Below are positions 13,390 to 25,900 of a stretch of 64,000 nt of DNA, piece by piece. A program made the position numbers and the translations under genes. The stretch covers positions 1,178,001 through 1,242,000 of the forward strand of contig NC_018391.1 of the NCBI RefSeq assembly GCF_000208865.1. Reading direction: 5' to 3'. The DNA comes from Neospora caninum Liverpool. Taxonomy: Eukaryota; Apicomplexa; Conoidasida; Eucoccidiorida; Sarcocystidae. The notes under the pieces are model-generated. The model was not told where the DNA came from, made no database searches, and worked only from the letters and a program-made list of their open reading frames with translations. How positions within the stretch are numbered: position 1 is the stretch's first letter; every line of letters starts with the position of its first letter.

Positions 13390-15854
13390 CTGAATTTCAC
13401 TATGCAGTTTGGCGCAAAGGCGGCGTGCCTCTGTCTGTGTACTCGTGGAGTTGCCTCGGCTTTTTCTTGTAGCGGTGAGCGTTTGGCGCTCCTCGTTTCC
13501 CCACGTGGTGCATGTGCTTGTTTACCGAATTCGATTGCACGAGGCGCAAAAGGCATCTGTCACGGACGAAATTATTCCGACACCTCCCGCGTGCTCCGGA
13601 ACGACAAACAGCGAAGCACTGCCCTCTTCTTCGTCTCCGTGTTGATTGTCTGTTTTCCAAGCGTCTGTGGTTTCAGTCTTCTCGGCAAAACAGCCCGTCC
13701 CTTCAGACACTTTTCCGTCTTCTCCCGTCCCTCTTGCCTCCATGGCTTCGCCGTCGCTGCGGTGTCTGTACACTCGAGCGGCCCCCGTGGTCTGCGAATT
13801 TTCTTCTCTTTTCTGCACAGGCCGAAGGTTCGGATACTTCTGACGCAAGCGCGCGAGAATTTCCTGCTTCGGCACAACTGCCTCGCGACTCCAGTCTGCG
13901 AGGATCCCAAGGGGACACACAAGAAAAGGAAGGAAAATTCAGACACACTCTGTGCTCCACGTGCGCGCTCCCGTGTCGTTTTCGGGGGGTATGTCCTGAG
14001 ACAAGACACGAGGTTTGTGACCCAAAGCTGGCCCGCGAGTGAGTCTTCCCTTTCTGCGAAGACACGGCGTTAGTGCCAACCACCTTCCGGCCGTCTCCTC
14101 TCGTGCATCGGGCTCTTTCTACCGAGACAGAAGAGCTGCGTGCATATCGAGTTCATAGGGTGCCAGAAACCCGTAGACGGTTGTGGAGCGGTTTGGCAAG
14201 GTTGAAGATCCACAGATGTCCCGGTTCTTCTCTCACCGTTTCCTTGGAAAGGCATGAATTCGATGAAGCGAACGTGAAGGGGCAAGTCTCTGGTAAGAGC
14301 CGCAAACGCTTCGATTTCCTAAACGAAAACGCGCCACTCTCCACGCACTAGCTTTCGTGGCGCTTTCCGTGCCTGTATCCTCTCCTCCTCTCAAACTGTG
14401 CTGACGACTCTCGCTCTTCTCCCGCTTTCTCTCGATGTGCGTTGTGAGCAAGTCTCTCCCTTTTGTTCCCTTCTCTTTGTCTTCTGTCAACTGCCTTCCG
14501 CTCCACCTTCTGGCCCGGATTTTTCTTCCACTGCCCCGTTCGTTTTCACCTTGATGTGCGTTTCTTCTCTCTCTTTCTGCAGTCGGTTTTTGCTGTTTGG
14601 TTCTGCTTGTCTTCGCGCCGAGTGCGCGGCTGTTTACTTCGGCCTCTTTAGGCCTTCTCGCGTCTGCGGCCCTTTCGCGAGGCCTGCGTGGGATGGTGTT
14701 CTTCTGCCGGTCTCCCGCTCACATCTGCGTTCACGTGTCGAAGCAAAACGACGTTTAGCTTCACCACGCAAAAGTTCTCGGCTAGAAGCTGCATAATTCC
14801 CTGCCCAACCGCATCCGCAGGTGGACGCAAAGCAAGGGAGACACGGTCGGCGCGCGCGCCGAGTGTGTCCCAGTCAAAGAAAGTCTCGCCTCGCGAAAAT
14901 CCGCCAGGGAAAACGAGAAAACTCCAAACACGAAGACGCCATGGCGACGACCACAGAGTCCATCCAACAACGGAAGGGGAAACAAGCTAGTCCCGTGGCG
15001 CTCCGCACTCCTACAGAACTTGGTTTTTGTCTGTTCCTCATAACGAGACTCACATTCAGGATTCCAACAAAATCGAAGAGAAGGGAAAACCTACGTAGAC
15101 GAGGCCAGTCAATAAGAGGAAGGGGAGAAAGGGAGAGAAAAGGTGAGAGAATGAGAGGACGAAAGAACGCAGAAAAAAGGGCAAAAAACCGGAGAAAAAG
15201 AAAACACAAAGACAGGACGAAAGAGGGGAAACACATGAGAGACGAAAAGAGCGGGAGAAATCTTACCTCCCAGACGCGATGAAACGCATTGACGCCGGTA
15301 ACCGCCCTGTAACGCGTTGGATCCAAGCTGTCGAGGCTGAACAGAAAGGAAGAAGGAAATGAAAAGACGAAAACTGGAGAAGGAAAACACGATATGAGAG
15401 AGAATCAAATAGACCTGGGCAGGCATTCGAGTCATTAGTGATCTCCGGGAAGCGTTTAAAACTCGCAACCGTAAACCGTCACAAAGAGAAGACAGAAAAT
15501 CATCAAATATGTGGGCCGATGGAGAAGCGCATTGTACCAGCGATCCATACAAATGCTCAGGCAGAGAAACACACACACACGTGGAGATGCACATCCGAAC
15601 ATGCATATCTATCTACACCTACGTAGACTTAGACAAAAGGCATGTGGGAATCAGATCATTTGTATGAAGTAATTACCTATATTCATGAGCAGGTTTATGG
15701 GGAAAGCCCCCATACGAATCTCAGTGGCGCTAAGCGGGTCCAAATCACAACGTGAACGCGCGGATGTCTATACACACAAATATTTACGTGCAGATATATG
15801 CAAAGATGTGCAGAAAGTATCCAACCCCACAACCACAGAGAATGAATGTATCAA

Positions 15855-15891
<37 letters not shown>

Positions 15892-17161
15892 ATGTGTGTA
15901 CATACAAATGCTTGCGCGCATTTTTAGAAACACAAGTACGTTTATACGAACGCATGAGCATGTGTCATACCTGTTGATACACCCCTGTTTCTGGAATGGG
16001 AGATTGCGGCTCGGTACTGCTTTAAGGTGATTTAGGAAGAACAGAACGAAGCAGCAATTTTCGGGAATCGTGTCCTTTTCCGGGTATCACACGTCTTCCC
16101 TACCTTGGCGAAATGTGCCCTGCTTTTTTCTTTTCGTCTTTTCGTTCCACGACCGCCTGCCTAACATATTTCCAGCAACGTTTCTAAACACACTGGGATG
16201 CTCTTTCGCGTCTGGGTTTGTGTCTTTTGTGTTTCGGATCACGTCGCCATACCCATGATGCTGGCGCGTTTCCTCTTTTCGCAGAGACGCGCCCCGCTTT
16301 TCTTCTCACCTGACGTTTACTGCGTTCACCTGTGCAGCCTTAAGTTCGGGAATCAGGCGAAGAAGACGAACGCCGTTGGTCGTGATGGCGAATGTCCTTA
16401 AACCTGGCAATGCGCCTACTCGACGAAGAAGCGTGGGAAAGTCTTTCCGAACTGTGGGCTGAGAAGAAACAAAGCGCCGCAAAGATCGGCAAGGTCGCAA
16501 AAAAGAAAGAAGACACGTGAAAAGGCTGCGAGGAAAAGGGAGGGAAATCGGGGAAAACTCACGAAAACGAAGAAAGGGGAAACGCATGCAGGAGAGGCGG
16601 AAGGGAAAAGGAAACGTGGTGCGAAGAAAACCGGAGACAGCGATTCCATGAAGCAAAAAGAGAGGAGGGGAGGAGACGAGAAACGGACAAGATGGACGCG
16701 CTCCGTGAGGACCGCTTTGAGACCCGCACCGCTGAACACTCAACATAAACCGGTCTCGAATGTGGTGAGACAAAGACACCAAGAAGCAAAAGAAAGAACT
16801 CACCTCCCCTCCTGTCAGGCGAATCTTTGTGCCACCACTCTTGACGAAAACTGAAGCTACTCGAACGATCTAAAAACCAAAGAGAAATGAAAATGAACAC
16901 TAAACACTTAGACACACACATTTACATTTTCGTATACAAATGCATGCATATAACAATATATACGTATACATATATATAGATGTATATGCATTGTAGAAAT
17001 AGGTGTGTGAGTAGTTGTAGAGTCACGTGCATAAGCACATATCGGTGGAGACACATATGTCTGAATACGCGTGGAGGCATGTGAAGAGAAACGTATAAAC
17101 GGACATACAACAAATTCGCGTCAGAAGAGGCCAACAAACGCTTGTACATACACAAACACCA

Positions 17162-17192
<31 letters not shown>

Positions 17193-18727
17193 GTTGAGTA
17201 GATATACACATATATATATCTAGATGTATAGGTTCAGGAGAACGAGATGCAGCAGAAGATGAGTAAATATGGTTCTAAGTTTGTGTCGAAAGAAGTGCAG
17301 TTGTTTATACGACGATATGTGCATTCATGCAACGAGACGGGGGTCAGTGCTTCTCGTGTTGCCTAGAGGAAGCAATCCTGGACATCGTGAGAGTTTGTCT
17401 CCTTGTTTCGCCTTTGTTCTCTGTTCGTGCTCTCATATCGCCTTTTGCCGCCGTCGACTTTCATCGCCCTTGCCTCGTCCGTTGAGAGAAATGTCCTGCC
17501 TTTTTCGATGGAATCAGGAGAGAGAGGCCGGGTCTTCGAAGGAGGCGGCGGCGCCTGCGGGGTTGCCCGAGGTTCACACGGCGAGCAGTACTGAAGGAAG
17601 GAGAAAACACAGGTGGCGAGGAAGACAACGAAGCGTCGAAAAGGAAAGGCAGAAAAGAGACCAAACATGCAAAACAAGCAGAGAAAAAAGAAACGGGAAG
17701 ACAAGAAAGGAGAGAAAAACAAAGCGGTTTGACACGGCGAGAGAGACAGGAAAGTCTCTGGAAGGATATGCGCGTCTCCTTTGGATCCAGCTTATAGAAT
17801 TGCAAGGGTTCCCATAGGCTCGTTTTAACGGCACGAACAGGAACAGTACACGCCCCAGACGGGAAATGAAGTATCACAAAAGGGCGAAGAGGTTCAAGAA
17901 AAAGACGCGTTTCCACCGAGGTGCGCGGTAGGAAAAACATCCGACAGTTCCAAGATGCCGACCAGGCAACTCATCCCAGAGAGGGACAAACCGAGTCGGA
18001 GTTCAAGACTTACGGTGCATTTCATGTTGCACTTTTCCGTTACGGAGATTCGAAGATACGAGTGGTGTCTTCCAAAGGAGTCAGTTAAGAGACGAGACGT
18101 TTTCCGCGTGCACAGGCCTTCGGCTGGGTCTCGCAGTTTGTTTTCTGCTGTCTTGGCGGTGTCGCCATTCCCTCCCGCGCGAGGCCTTCGCAGGCTTCCT
18201 TCTTGACTGTCGACAGGGGATGCGCGGCAAGAAAGAGGGGCAAATGCCAAGGAGGCCGAAGAGAGAGCACCATCGTGACAGGGGGAAGAAGTGAGGGAAG
18301 CAGAGAAAGACGGGGCGGAAGCGGGCGCCCGCGAATTGTCGAGATCCTGAAGAGGCGGAAAGCGGGGGAAAAGGCAAGCAGGCGGCAAACGCACAACCAC
18401 AGGCAAAGAAGAGACGGAAGGGGGAGAAGAAGAGGAACGGGAAAAAGAGCGAGAAGAAAAGGAAAGAGACGAAACGGAAGAGGGAGTCGGGCAAGATGGA
18501 GCGCCAGGCAACACCGCAGAAGATGAACAAAACAAACGAGCCATCGAGAACAGAAGACAACGAGGAGGACGAGGAACTGTAGACGGCAGCGGAGGCGGTG
18601 AGCGTGAGAAGAGAGACACGTCGGCTCCAGAGGAGAGACAGAGAAGGAAGGTCAAAGGCGTGAGTCTGAGCGTTCGCAGGCGCAGTGTTGCCCGGAAAAC
18701 CGGAAGGGGAAGTGCGAGAAAAAACAT
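12583..18727 (-). CDS. MOCS1A: GTP 3',8-cyclase (MoaA/CNX2/MOCS1A), first step of molybdenum cofactor synthesis
   Basis: Radical-SAM enzyme that, with MOCS1B/MoaC, turns GTP into cyclic pyranopterin monophosphate. Exons: 18727-18014, 17590-17459, 16869-16804, 16458-16310, 15336-15267, 14800-14723, 14318-14237, 13895-13526, 13168-12975, 12644-12583. They total 1917 nt, ending TGA, for 638 residues. The SAM cluster motif CNMKCTYC (C233, C237, C240) is split by the first intron. Then follow KIRLTGGE (297-304), ITTNG, VNVSLDSLDP, VKLNVVLLRHVN and FIEFMPFQGN. The second cluster site is CASCNRIRLTADG with C547, C550 and C564 in exact CX2CX13C spacing. The protein ends NRPMIRIGG: the double-glycine tail of the family is intact. 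The 230-residue N-terminal extension is Arg/Ser/Pro rich with a hydrophobic, basic start, compatible with mitochondrial import. A second start is the Met codon at 18544. The insert at about 455-530 is acidic and lineage-specific. Every catalytic feature looks functional. Confidence 0.96.
13280..13383. repeat. Composite (TA)n array in MOCS1A intron 8
   Basis: Two long TA runs (13283-13304 and 13344-13383) joined by TACATACC and TACACG steps, between the two exons that encode the second cluster-binding site. Confidence 0.95.
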
Positions 18728-20973
18728 AGGAGTCGCCTCATCCCCAGCGGCGAGGCGTGAACCACGCTCCCTGCTTCGTATTATAGAGTTCTCGACTCAA
18801 AGCAACTAGGGTGAAGTCAGCTGAAATGTTTGCTGCGATGGAGACGCGAGACACGCCGCCCTACCCTACAGCCTCCAGCTCTGCCGACAGTCACGAAAAT
18901 CGTGCAGAAGAAATCGAATCCAAGCTGCAAGGGTTTCGAGCGAAGTCAGAGAGAAGGCGGACGGGATCGCGAGGCGAACACCACAAAGGAGACAAATAAC
19001 AGGAGAGCGTGTGAATGTTTACGACGTGCAAAAAAGATATCGAGGAAGAAACAGTCGAAAAGGGCTCTCGGCACAACTTCTTGCCACATGCAGAAATGCG
19101 AGAGAGGCAAACGCGACACGGCCGCTGAAAGGCCACGTATCGCCGCGTGTCGTCTCTTTTGTCTCCGGAGTCAGTCGGTCTCCTCTCGTTTCTTGTGTCT
19201 CTTCTGTCGAGACCAACGCGCATGCTTCCGTCTGTGCACGAACGCGACACACCGTGCGCAGCCCAGGCGCTAACCTGCTTTTTTGCCGTCTCAGAAAACG
19301 AGCATCGTTTGGGTTTTTCAGAGAGGAAGCGTCGGTGAATCGGAGACGCCGGGAATCCAGAGAAACCGGCTTTTTGGCGGCAGGTGCATTGCCCCTCCTG
19401 CAAAACTGAGAATTGCCCGAGTTCCACGGGGGGTACGGGAAGGGATGTGAACCGTTTGGACACGAAAGTTTTTTTGTGCCACAGAGGGAGCGCCGCGCTC
19501 CTCTTGTCCCTGTGTCTGAGCTGTGGAGTCCCAGGCACAACACGCGAAACGGTTGTGAGGCTGTTTCGCGAACAAACGGTCTGCTTTGGGCAGACCGGCC
19601 TCAGTTTGGGCCACGCGTTTCTAACAAAGGATCGACCCGCCGGCAAGGACAGGAGCGAAAATCACGGGGAAAAGGATCGAGTTTGTATCTCGAGCGGACG
19701 GCAAGAAACAAACAACTCGAGACAGCAGAGCGCAGATCTCTGGGCAAGATGTGTCGTCCCGGGATGCGGCAGCTTTTTGCCGAAAATTCTGGATTTCGGC
19801 ACTCGAAGATCTCGCTGAACTGCTTGAGTATAGCCAGTGCACTCCTCGTTTCCCGGAGGATGAGTAGCGACATCTACAGGGACTTCAGCTTTAGACGGAA
19901 ATCGGTGCTAGATGCACGAATTTGGGTTTGCGATACACGTGTCACTCCTGTCTGGGTGCTGCCTTCCTTCGCCAAGCACTCGAAAACCGTCGCCGTGGAA
20001 ACAGCCCTCTTCCTCAGCGAAAAATCCAAGATGCCACGAAAAATCTCTTCCTTCTGCTCCGTTCCCCTCCACCCTGTCGGGAATGGAGTCGTTCTCACGC
20101 AACTCCCAGGGCTGAAGAGAAGATCAACTTAGGAAGGAAGTCGCGTATACTTTCGACGGACACACCGGCAGTCTCACCATTCCCCAGATCCCCCCACTTT
20201 CTGTCTTGCGTTTGAGAGAAAAAGGGATCCGAAGCATCGCACTCAACGTTCGAGCGGTTCGTCTCGTTTGTTTCAAATCTAGAACTGCGCACGCTGAGAA
20301 ACCGCTCGGTCCTGGTCTTGTGATGTTTTGGCTAAGGCCGTGTGGTACTTCACCCACTTTCTTTTCAGATCCAGAAACCAAAATGGAGTTAGGGATGTAT
20401 GCATGCGTACAGCTTGGCATACCTTGGGTAGTCTGTGTCTCAAGATCCAAATGGAGACGAGTATTCATCGGATTTGCCACTCTCTGTACAGCGCTTCCGA
20501 CAAGCTATACTATGCGCAACCTTCCTTTGGTGCGAGTCTATTTGCTTAGGACAGGAAGTTCTCTTTCGCGACTGCGCTGGAGCGTGAGGACATTAGACCA
20601 TCTAGAATTCTGAATGTGTCTCCAGTGATCAGATACAGACAACAAAGTTCTTCACGACTTCTGTTCACCCACGTAAAACCTGAGGAGTCAAGAAGGTACT
20701 CATCGTACAAGGGGAGGGCGTAACTGAGGAAGAAAGCAATGGCTAAGGTGCGGGGATAGAAAACGAAACAAGAAACCCAGAGGTAGGTAGATAACGCTAA
20801 CTCCAGAAAAAGGCAGTTTATATCAACCTACGAACCTCTTTTCACCATGGGTAACAGGGCGTCTTCCCCAAATACCGCCGGCAACGACAGGACGAAAATG
20901 GATACGATGTGTGGACTCCCCGACAAAAAAGATGTACACACGTCGAGAGCGCAGAACCCCCACCTTGGCTACT

Positions 20974-21036
20974 TGGAGGATACTACGTATCTGATGTAAC
21001 ATTAAAACGATTCTTTGTATTACATTTTATATTGCC
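20974..21036 (+). pseudogene. cob: Nuclear insertion of a mitochondrial cytochrome b fragment (NUMT)
   Basis: Reading GGA GGA TAC TAC onward gives GGYYVSDVTLKRF followed by FVLHFILP, an exact-looking piece of apicomplexan cytochrome b between the Qo-site region and the next membrane helix. Codons are AT-rich (ATT-AAA, TTA, GTA), unlike the surroundings, and similarity stops abruptly on both sides. There is no start and no gene context, so it is a fragment, not a gene. Coccidian nuclear genomes are known to hold many such short mitochondrial pieces. Confidence 0.86.
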
Positions 21037-22673
21037 CCCCGGAGTTGCCGCGCGTCTGTGTTTTTCAGCAAGAAACTCTGTTGATGCCATCCGGTGACTG
21101 CTGGGGTCTCGAGTGACAGAAATGGGCGTAAACGGCGAGAAGTCGACGCGGAAACCAAAGGCGAAATGCGACTTAAAGATATCCGCGTATCTGGAGACTT
21201 CCTGTGTTCCAAGGCAGATGCATCACATTCATGGGCGATTCGACGACACACTGACTCTCAGTCAAGTGCAACAAAAAACGATAGGATATCTTTACCCCTA
21301 TCCATATCCACATATTATTCTATTCACATACGTGTGCATTTATATTTATAGATACATGTATACATTAAGCGTGCACATTCGCGTGCGCATACGTGGTCAT
21401 ACACCAGCAAGAGCGTTTGACTCCATTTGGGGCCGCAAAAATCTGCATTTTGCAATTACTGCTTTCATGCACATGCGAGTGTGTGTGGCGACGCTTACTC
21501 TGAGGTGAATCACAGGCATTCTCGGAAACATAGCTGGATAAAAATCCGCCTTCTCTCCACCGCTTTTTTCCGGAAACCAAGCCGTTTTTGCAAAAACTGC
21601 GCTCCTCTTCGGTCTGTCGTTCACCTTTCTTGTCTCTTTTTGTCATGCACTCTGCTCTCTTCTTTCTGTCACAGCCATTCTCATGCTCTTCCATTCTCTC
21701 TTCTTACCTGTCCCTACCCACTCCGCCGGTCTCTTTCACCGTCCTCGACTAGCGCTTTCTCGTTCTCTCTCCTTCCGTCCGTAAAAGCTTTCTCTCGTTC
21801 CTTCAACTGTTCCTTCTTCTCCCCTCTTCGTCTTCTCACTCGTTCTCTTTCTCCCGCGTTCTGCTTCTCCCGCGTTCGCTCTCTCTGTCTCTTTTTTCTC
21901 GCGTTCTGAGGGGGAGCGCTGAGGGTCTGGGAGAGGGCCTTGGGAGGCGGAAGAAAACAGCTTCTCGATGCCAGTGACGTGTTTTTGCGAGCGAGGAGTG
22001 AAAACAGAAATGGCTTGTTCTGATCTTTAGACGCGTTTTCTTTCGAAGGCAGAACTCCTCGACGCCCAGTGTTTGTACACTCCATCCCAGCGCGTGCCCG
22101 CGATTTCTGCATGCACCCTCGCCGGACCCCCAAAAGGCACTTGCGCGGCGCGCGTGTTCTTGTCTTGTCTTTTCCCCGCGGCCTTTTTGCCCTTCTGTGA
22201 GACTCTTTAAAATGCATCTGCCTCCGATCTTTCCTTCTCAAAGGGTCTGAGTGAGAAGTTTTGAGAGAGACCGCACCTTTTCGCGTTCTCCTCTCATCGC
22301 TTCAGCGCCTCTCCTCGCTGGAGTCCCTCTGCTTTCTCGCCTCTCTTCGCAGATCTACGCCCTCTGCGCTTCCTCTGTTTGTGCCTCGTTGTTTCTTTCC
22401 TGTCTCTCTCTTTGCTCCTCGTTTCTCCCTCTTCGCCGCTGCAACCCCTCCCTGTTTGGCCCCCCTTTTCCCAGCTAGTCTCTCTCCTCTCTCTTCTCAC
22501 GTAGTTCTTAGAATCCCGGTCCTTGTGCCTCTCTCTCTATCCCGGTCCGTGTTTCGTTGTCACTAGCCTCGGCTTCTCCGCATGCACAGCTCTTCTCAGG
22601 TTGTTGGCCGCCGCCCGGTGTACGGAGATCCTCAGGACCGGGAGTCTCGGCAGTTCTTCCCCTCTGGTTCGAC

Positions 22674-22862
22674 AAAGGAAAAGAGAACGAGAGAGCGAGA
22701 GAACGAGGAAGAGAGAAGGAGGAAGGAGGAAGGAGAGAAAGAGGAAGAGAGAACGACGAAGGAGAGAAAGAGGAAGAGAGAACGACGAAGGAGAGAAAGA
22801 GGAAGAGAGAAGGAGGGGCAGAGAAGGGCGAGAGGGGGGAAAGCGAGCGCGAGAAAGACAAG
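22674..22862 (+). repeat. Purine-rich GAGA/GGAGAAAGAGGAAGAGA tract
   Basis: Almost pure A/G for 190 bases, with repeats of GAAGAGAGAACGACGAAGGAGAAA type, immediately upstream of the chosen start of the PH/CRAL-TRIO gene. It is either transcribed leader or an unrecognised N-terminal Arg/Glu-rich coding segment, since the frame is open. Confidence 0.9.
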
Positions 22863-22901
22863 TCGAAATCGCTGGGATTCGGCAATCAGGACCGTTCAAA
22901 G

Positions 22902-25900
22902 ATGAACTCCCGAAAGAGTGGGAATCTGGAGGAAGAGCTCCTCTTTCGTGAAGCAGCCGAGTTTGTCTCCGCGGGAGCGGCTTACGGTTGGGACGAAGAA
23001 GGCCAAGAATGGCGAACGCTTTACGGTACGCGACTTTTTTACACCTTTTTGCCTGCTCGTCTTTGTCTCCGTTCTTGTCCTTTGTGTTAAGCAGAGCGCG
23101 TTTCTCCGCTTCAACTACACATGCATTTTTCTTTCTCTGTAGCACAGGCCTCCTCTCGAGCCGGGGGAAACCGGAAACGCGGCCCAGAAGCTTCCTCGTA
23201 TAGCGACTGTCTCTTCTTCTGTCGTGTCCTGCCTGACCTTTCTTTTCCTCTCGCTTTTCTGCAACTTTCGATTCCTCTCAGGTCTCTTCAAAGTTGCCGC
23301 ATGCGGCCCGTGCGCCACGAAGAAACCCCCAACGGACTGCGGAGGCTTGGAGGGGTGGAAGTGGGTACGTGTGAGAAATCGCTTTTCTCTTCCTCGCGTA
23401 GTCTTCTCTTTCCTCCTTTTTCTTGCTTTTCTCCTTTTTTTTTCGCTTTCCTTTCCTCTCCTCTTCTGTTTTCTCCGGCCTCGCCACCTTTCCTCGCCCT
23501 GGCGTTTCTCTTCTCTGGTCTCCCGTTCTTCCCTCTCAGTCTCGGCACAGAACCGCCGCATTTTCCCCAGCCCCCTTGCCCTGTTCTACCCTCTTTCCTC
23601 TTTCTTCCTTTTCTTCTCTCTTTTATCTCTCTGTCCCCCTCTGCTTTCTTTTTCCTTTCTTTCTTGTCTCTTTCCCCTTCTTCCTAATCTCTCTCTCCTT
23701 TCTTCACCCTCCTTTCCTTCCTTTTCGTCACTGTCTTCTCTGCGTCCTCTTTCTCTCCTTTCCCTGCCTTTCTTTTTTCTGACTCCCTGCCGGCCTCTTG
23801 CGTGTGTCTCTGCGCGCAGGAGACGTGGATGCAGGCTTCGGCCCTCCACCAGTCTGCAGCTACTGCATCTGAGCATTTTCTCTTTCTCCTCGCGGCGCTC
23901 CGCCCAGAGTGGCAAGAAGAAAAGAAGCGGATTGACCTGACTCGAGGCGGACGACTCTCGCCTTCCTCTCCCTCCGACGCGTCCTCCGGCAAAACGTCGC
24001 GTGCGCCTTCGCTCGCGGCAACCCGGCAGGCGCGCGAACCCTCGCGCGCGTCTCCAGAATCCCGAGAAGCACAAGGCGCCCAGGCAAGAAGCGAGAACAG
24101 CTTCAAAGAAAAGGACAGGCAGGCGGCGACACAGAGCGATCACGGCCTGCTTTCGCAGAGTGGAGAAAAGAGTGCTGGAAACGCGGATGCGTTGCATTCC
24201 CCCGAAAGACCCCACGAGAACGGCCGTCGTGGAATCGCGTTCGAGTCTACTTCTTCGACTCTGAGTTGCACTCGAGGATCTGCGCTCGACGCTTCTTCGT
24301 CTCCGTCTCCACTACGCGTCTCGCCGTCGCCGGCGCTCTCTGCTTCCGCTTCCCAGGAGTCTCAGGAGGCGCTGGCATTCTCTCGGCAGTCTGCAGAGCC
24401 TCCCAGCAACGCATCGAGGCGGTCTGATCTGCCTCGAACAGGCGGCGCTCTCGAAACGCGGGAGGGCGAGGTTTCGCAGCAGGAGACGCGCCTCCGCCTC
24501 GTTGCAACGCCCGTCGAAAGCAAAGACAACCGGGACAGCAAACAAGGCCCCGCTTCGCCGACACAGGCTGCCAGCAACCAAGACACCCTCCTTCGCTATC
24601 CCCTGCCCGAGGACCGACTCGTCTCAACTCGCTCTCGTCAGGAGTCTCCTTCGCCTAATTTTCGTTCCCAGTTTCCCTCTTTTTCTAATGGTTCCTCGTC
24701 TGTGGGCGCTGCAGTGGCTGCACAGCCGTCGGCGCTGCGTGCCTCGGCGAGAGGTGGGGAGGCCTCTGACGGGAGCGACATCTCGGTTTCGTCTCCGGAC
24801 GGTTTGGACTGCGGCGAAGAAGGCGCCGTGCAAAAGATCGGAAGCATGGAGCGCACGCCGAGTCAGCAGTACTACAACAGTCCGTTGGGACAGTCGACGC
24901 CGAGGCGGAGACACAGGCTCGCGGAGCCCAGAGAAGGAGACAGTCCTTCCTTTCTGCATGCGCGCAAAGGCCGCGACACAGTACTCGAGGGGGAGACTCG
25001 CGCCGCCGCGGTCGCTTCCAGGGAAAACGCGGAAGAGACAGTTCCGCAGAGGGTCCGCCAGAGAGCTCGGCTCCCGCCCCGGGCTGCCTCCCTCGGCCAC
25101 CCGCGCCTCTCCGCGTCGGCCTCCTTCGCTGCTCCGGTTGTCTCTCCCGAAACGCTGCAGCGCGTCGCTTCACGCGGAGACAGAGAAATGGGGAAAGAGA
25201 GGGGGGGGGAGAGGGAGAGAGAAATGGAGAGAGAGAGGGGGGGGGAGAGGGAGAGAGAAATGGAGAGAGAGAGGGGGGGGGAGAGGGAGAGAGAAATGGA
25301 GAGAGAGAGGGGGGGGGAGAGGGAGAGAGAAATGGAGAGAGAGAGGGGGGGGGAGAGGGAGAGAGAAATGGAGAGAGAGAGGGGGGGGGAGAGGGAGGCC
25401 GTGCCGAAGGATTTGCGAGCTCGGTTCGCTGCTCTGCCGATGCTGCCTGCGGCGTCGCCCCGCACGTCGCGTTTGGCCGTTCGCAGGAGCGGCGCTGTGT
25501 GGAAGCACAGCGCGGGATCTCTGTATCACCAGTGGATGCAGAGGTGGTTAGTCCTCGACGGCTTCATCCTCAAGTGCTACAGCGACTGCAACAGCGTGAA
25601 ACCAAAGACCTCGGTCTCTCTGCAGCACGCCATCGTGGAAGGTGCGCCTCTCTACGGCGGAACGAAAGAGAGGAAGACGACAAGCAAATAGAGAAAGAGA
25701 AGAGAGGAAGAGGAAAGGGCAGAAATCCTGCATGTCGTGCTGTTTGACTCGTCAGAACGACCTGGAGCCGGCGCGCTGACCTCCAGTGTGTGGACGCATC
25801 GACGAGAGGGTTTTTTCGTTTCGGGAAAGTACCGGGTTTTCAACTTCCTGAGGCGGCGCACAGGAGCTGTTCTTTCGCGCAACAGCACTTGGCGGAGATT

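Larger units (their letters stand above)
18728..22901. promoter_or_regulatory. 4.2-kb divergent spacer (MOCS1A minus / PH-CRAL-TRIO plus)
   Basis: Both promoters should lie here because the two genes are transcribed away from each other. Several plus frames (for example 19413-20132) are open but show no protein-family features. The cytochrome b fragment sits at 20974. From 21.6 to 22.5 kb the plus strand is strongly pyrimidine-rich, and from 22680 to 22860 strongly purine-rich. I could not fix a TATA-like core or a transcription start. Confidence 0.45.

Noticed and set aside
19413..20132. 239-residue plus-strand frame in the divergent spacer
   Set aside because: No domain, no splice partner, unstructured composition; probably a chance frame in GC-rich spacer.
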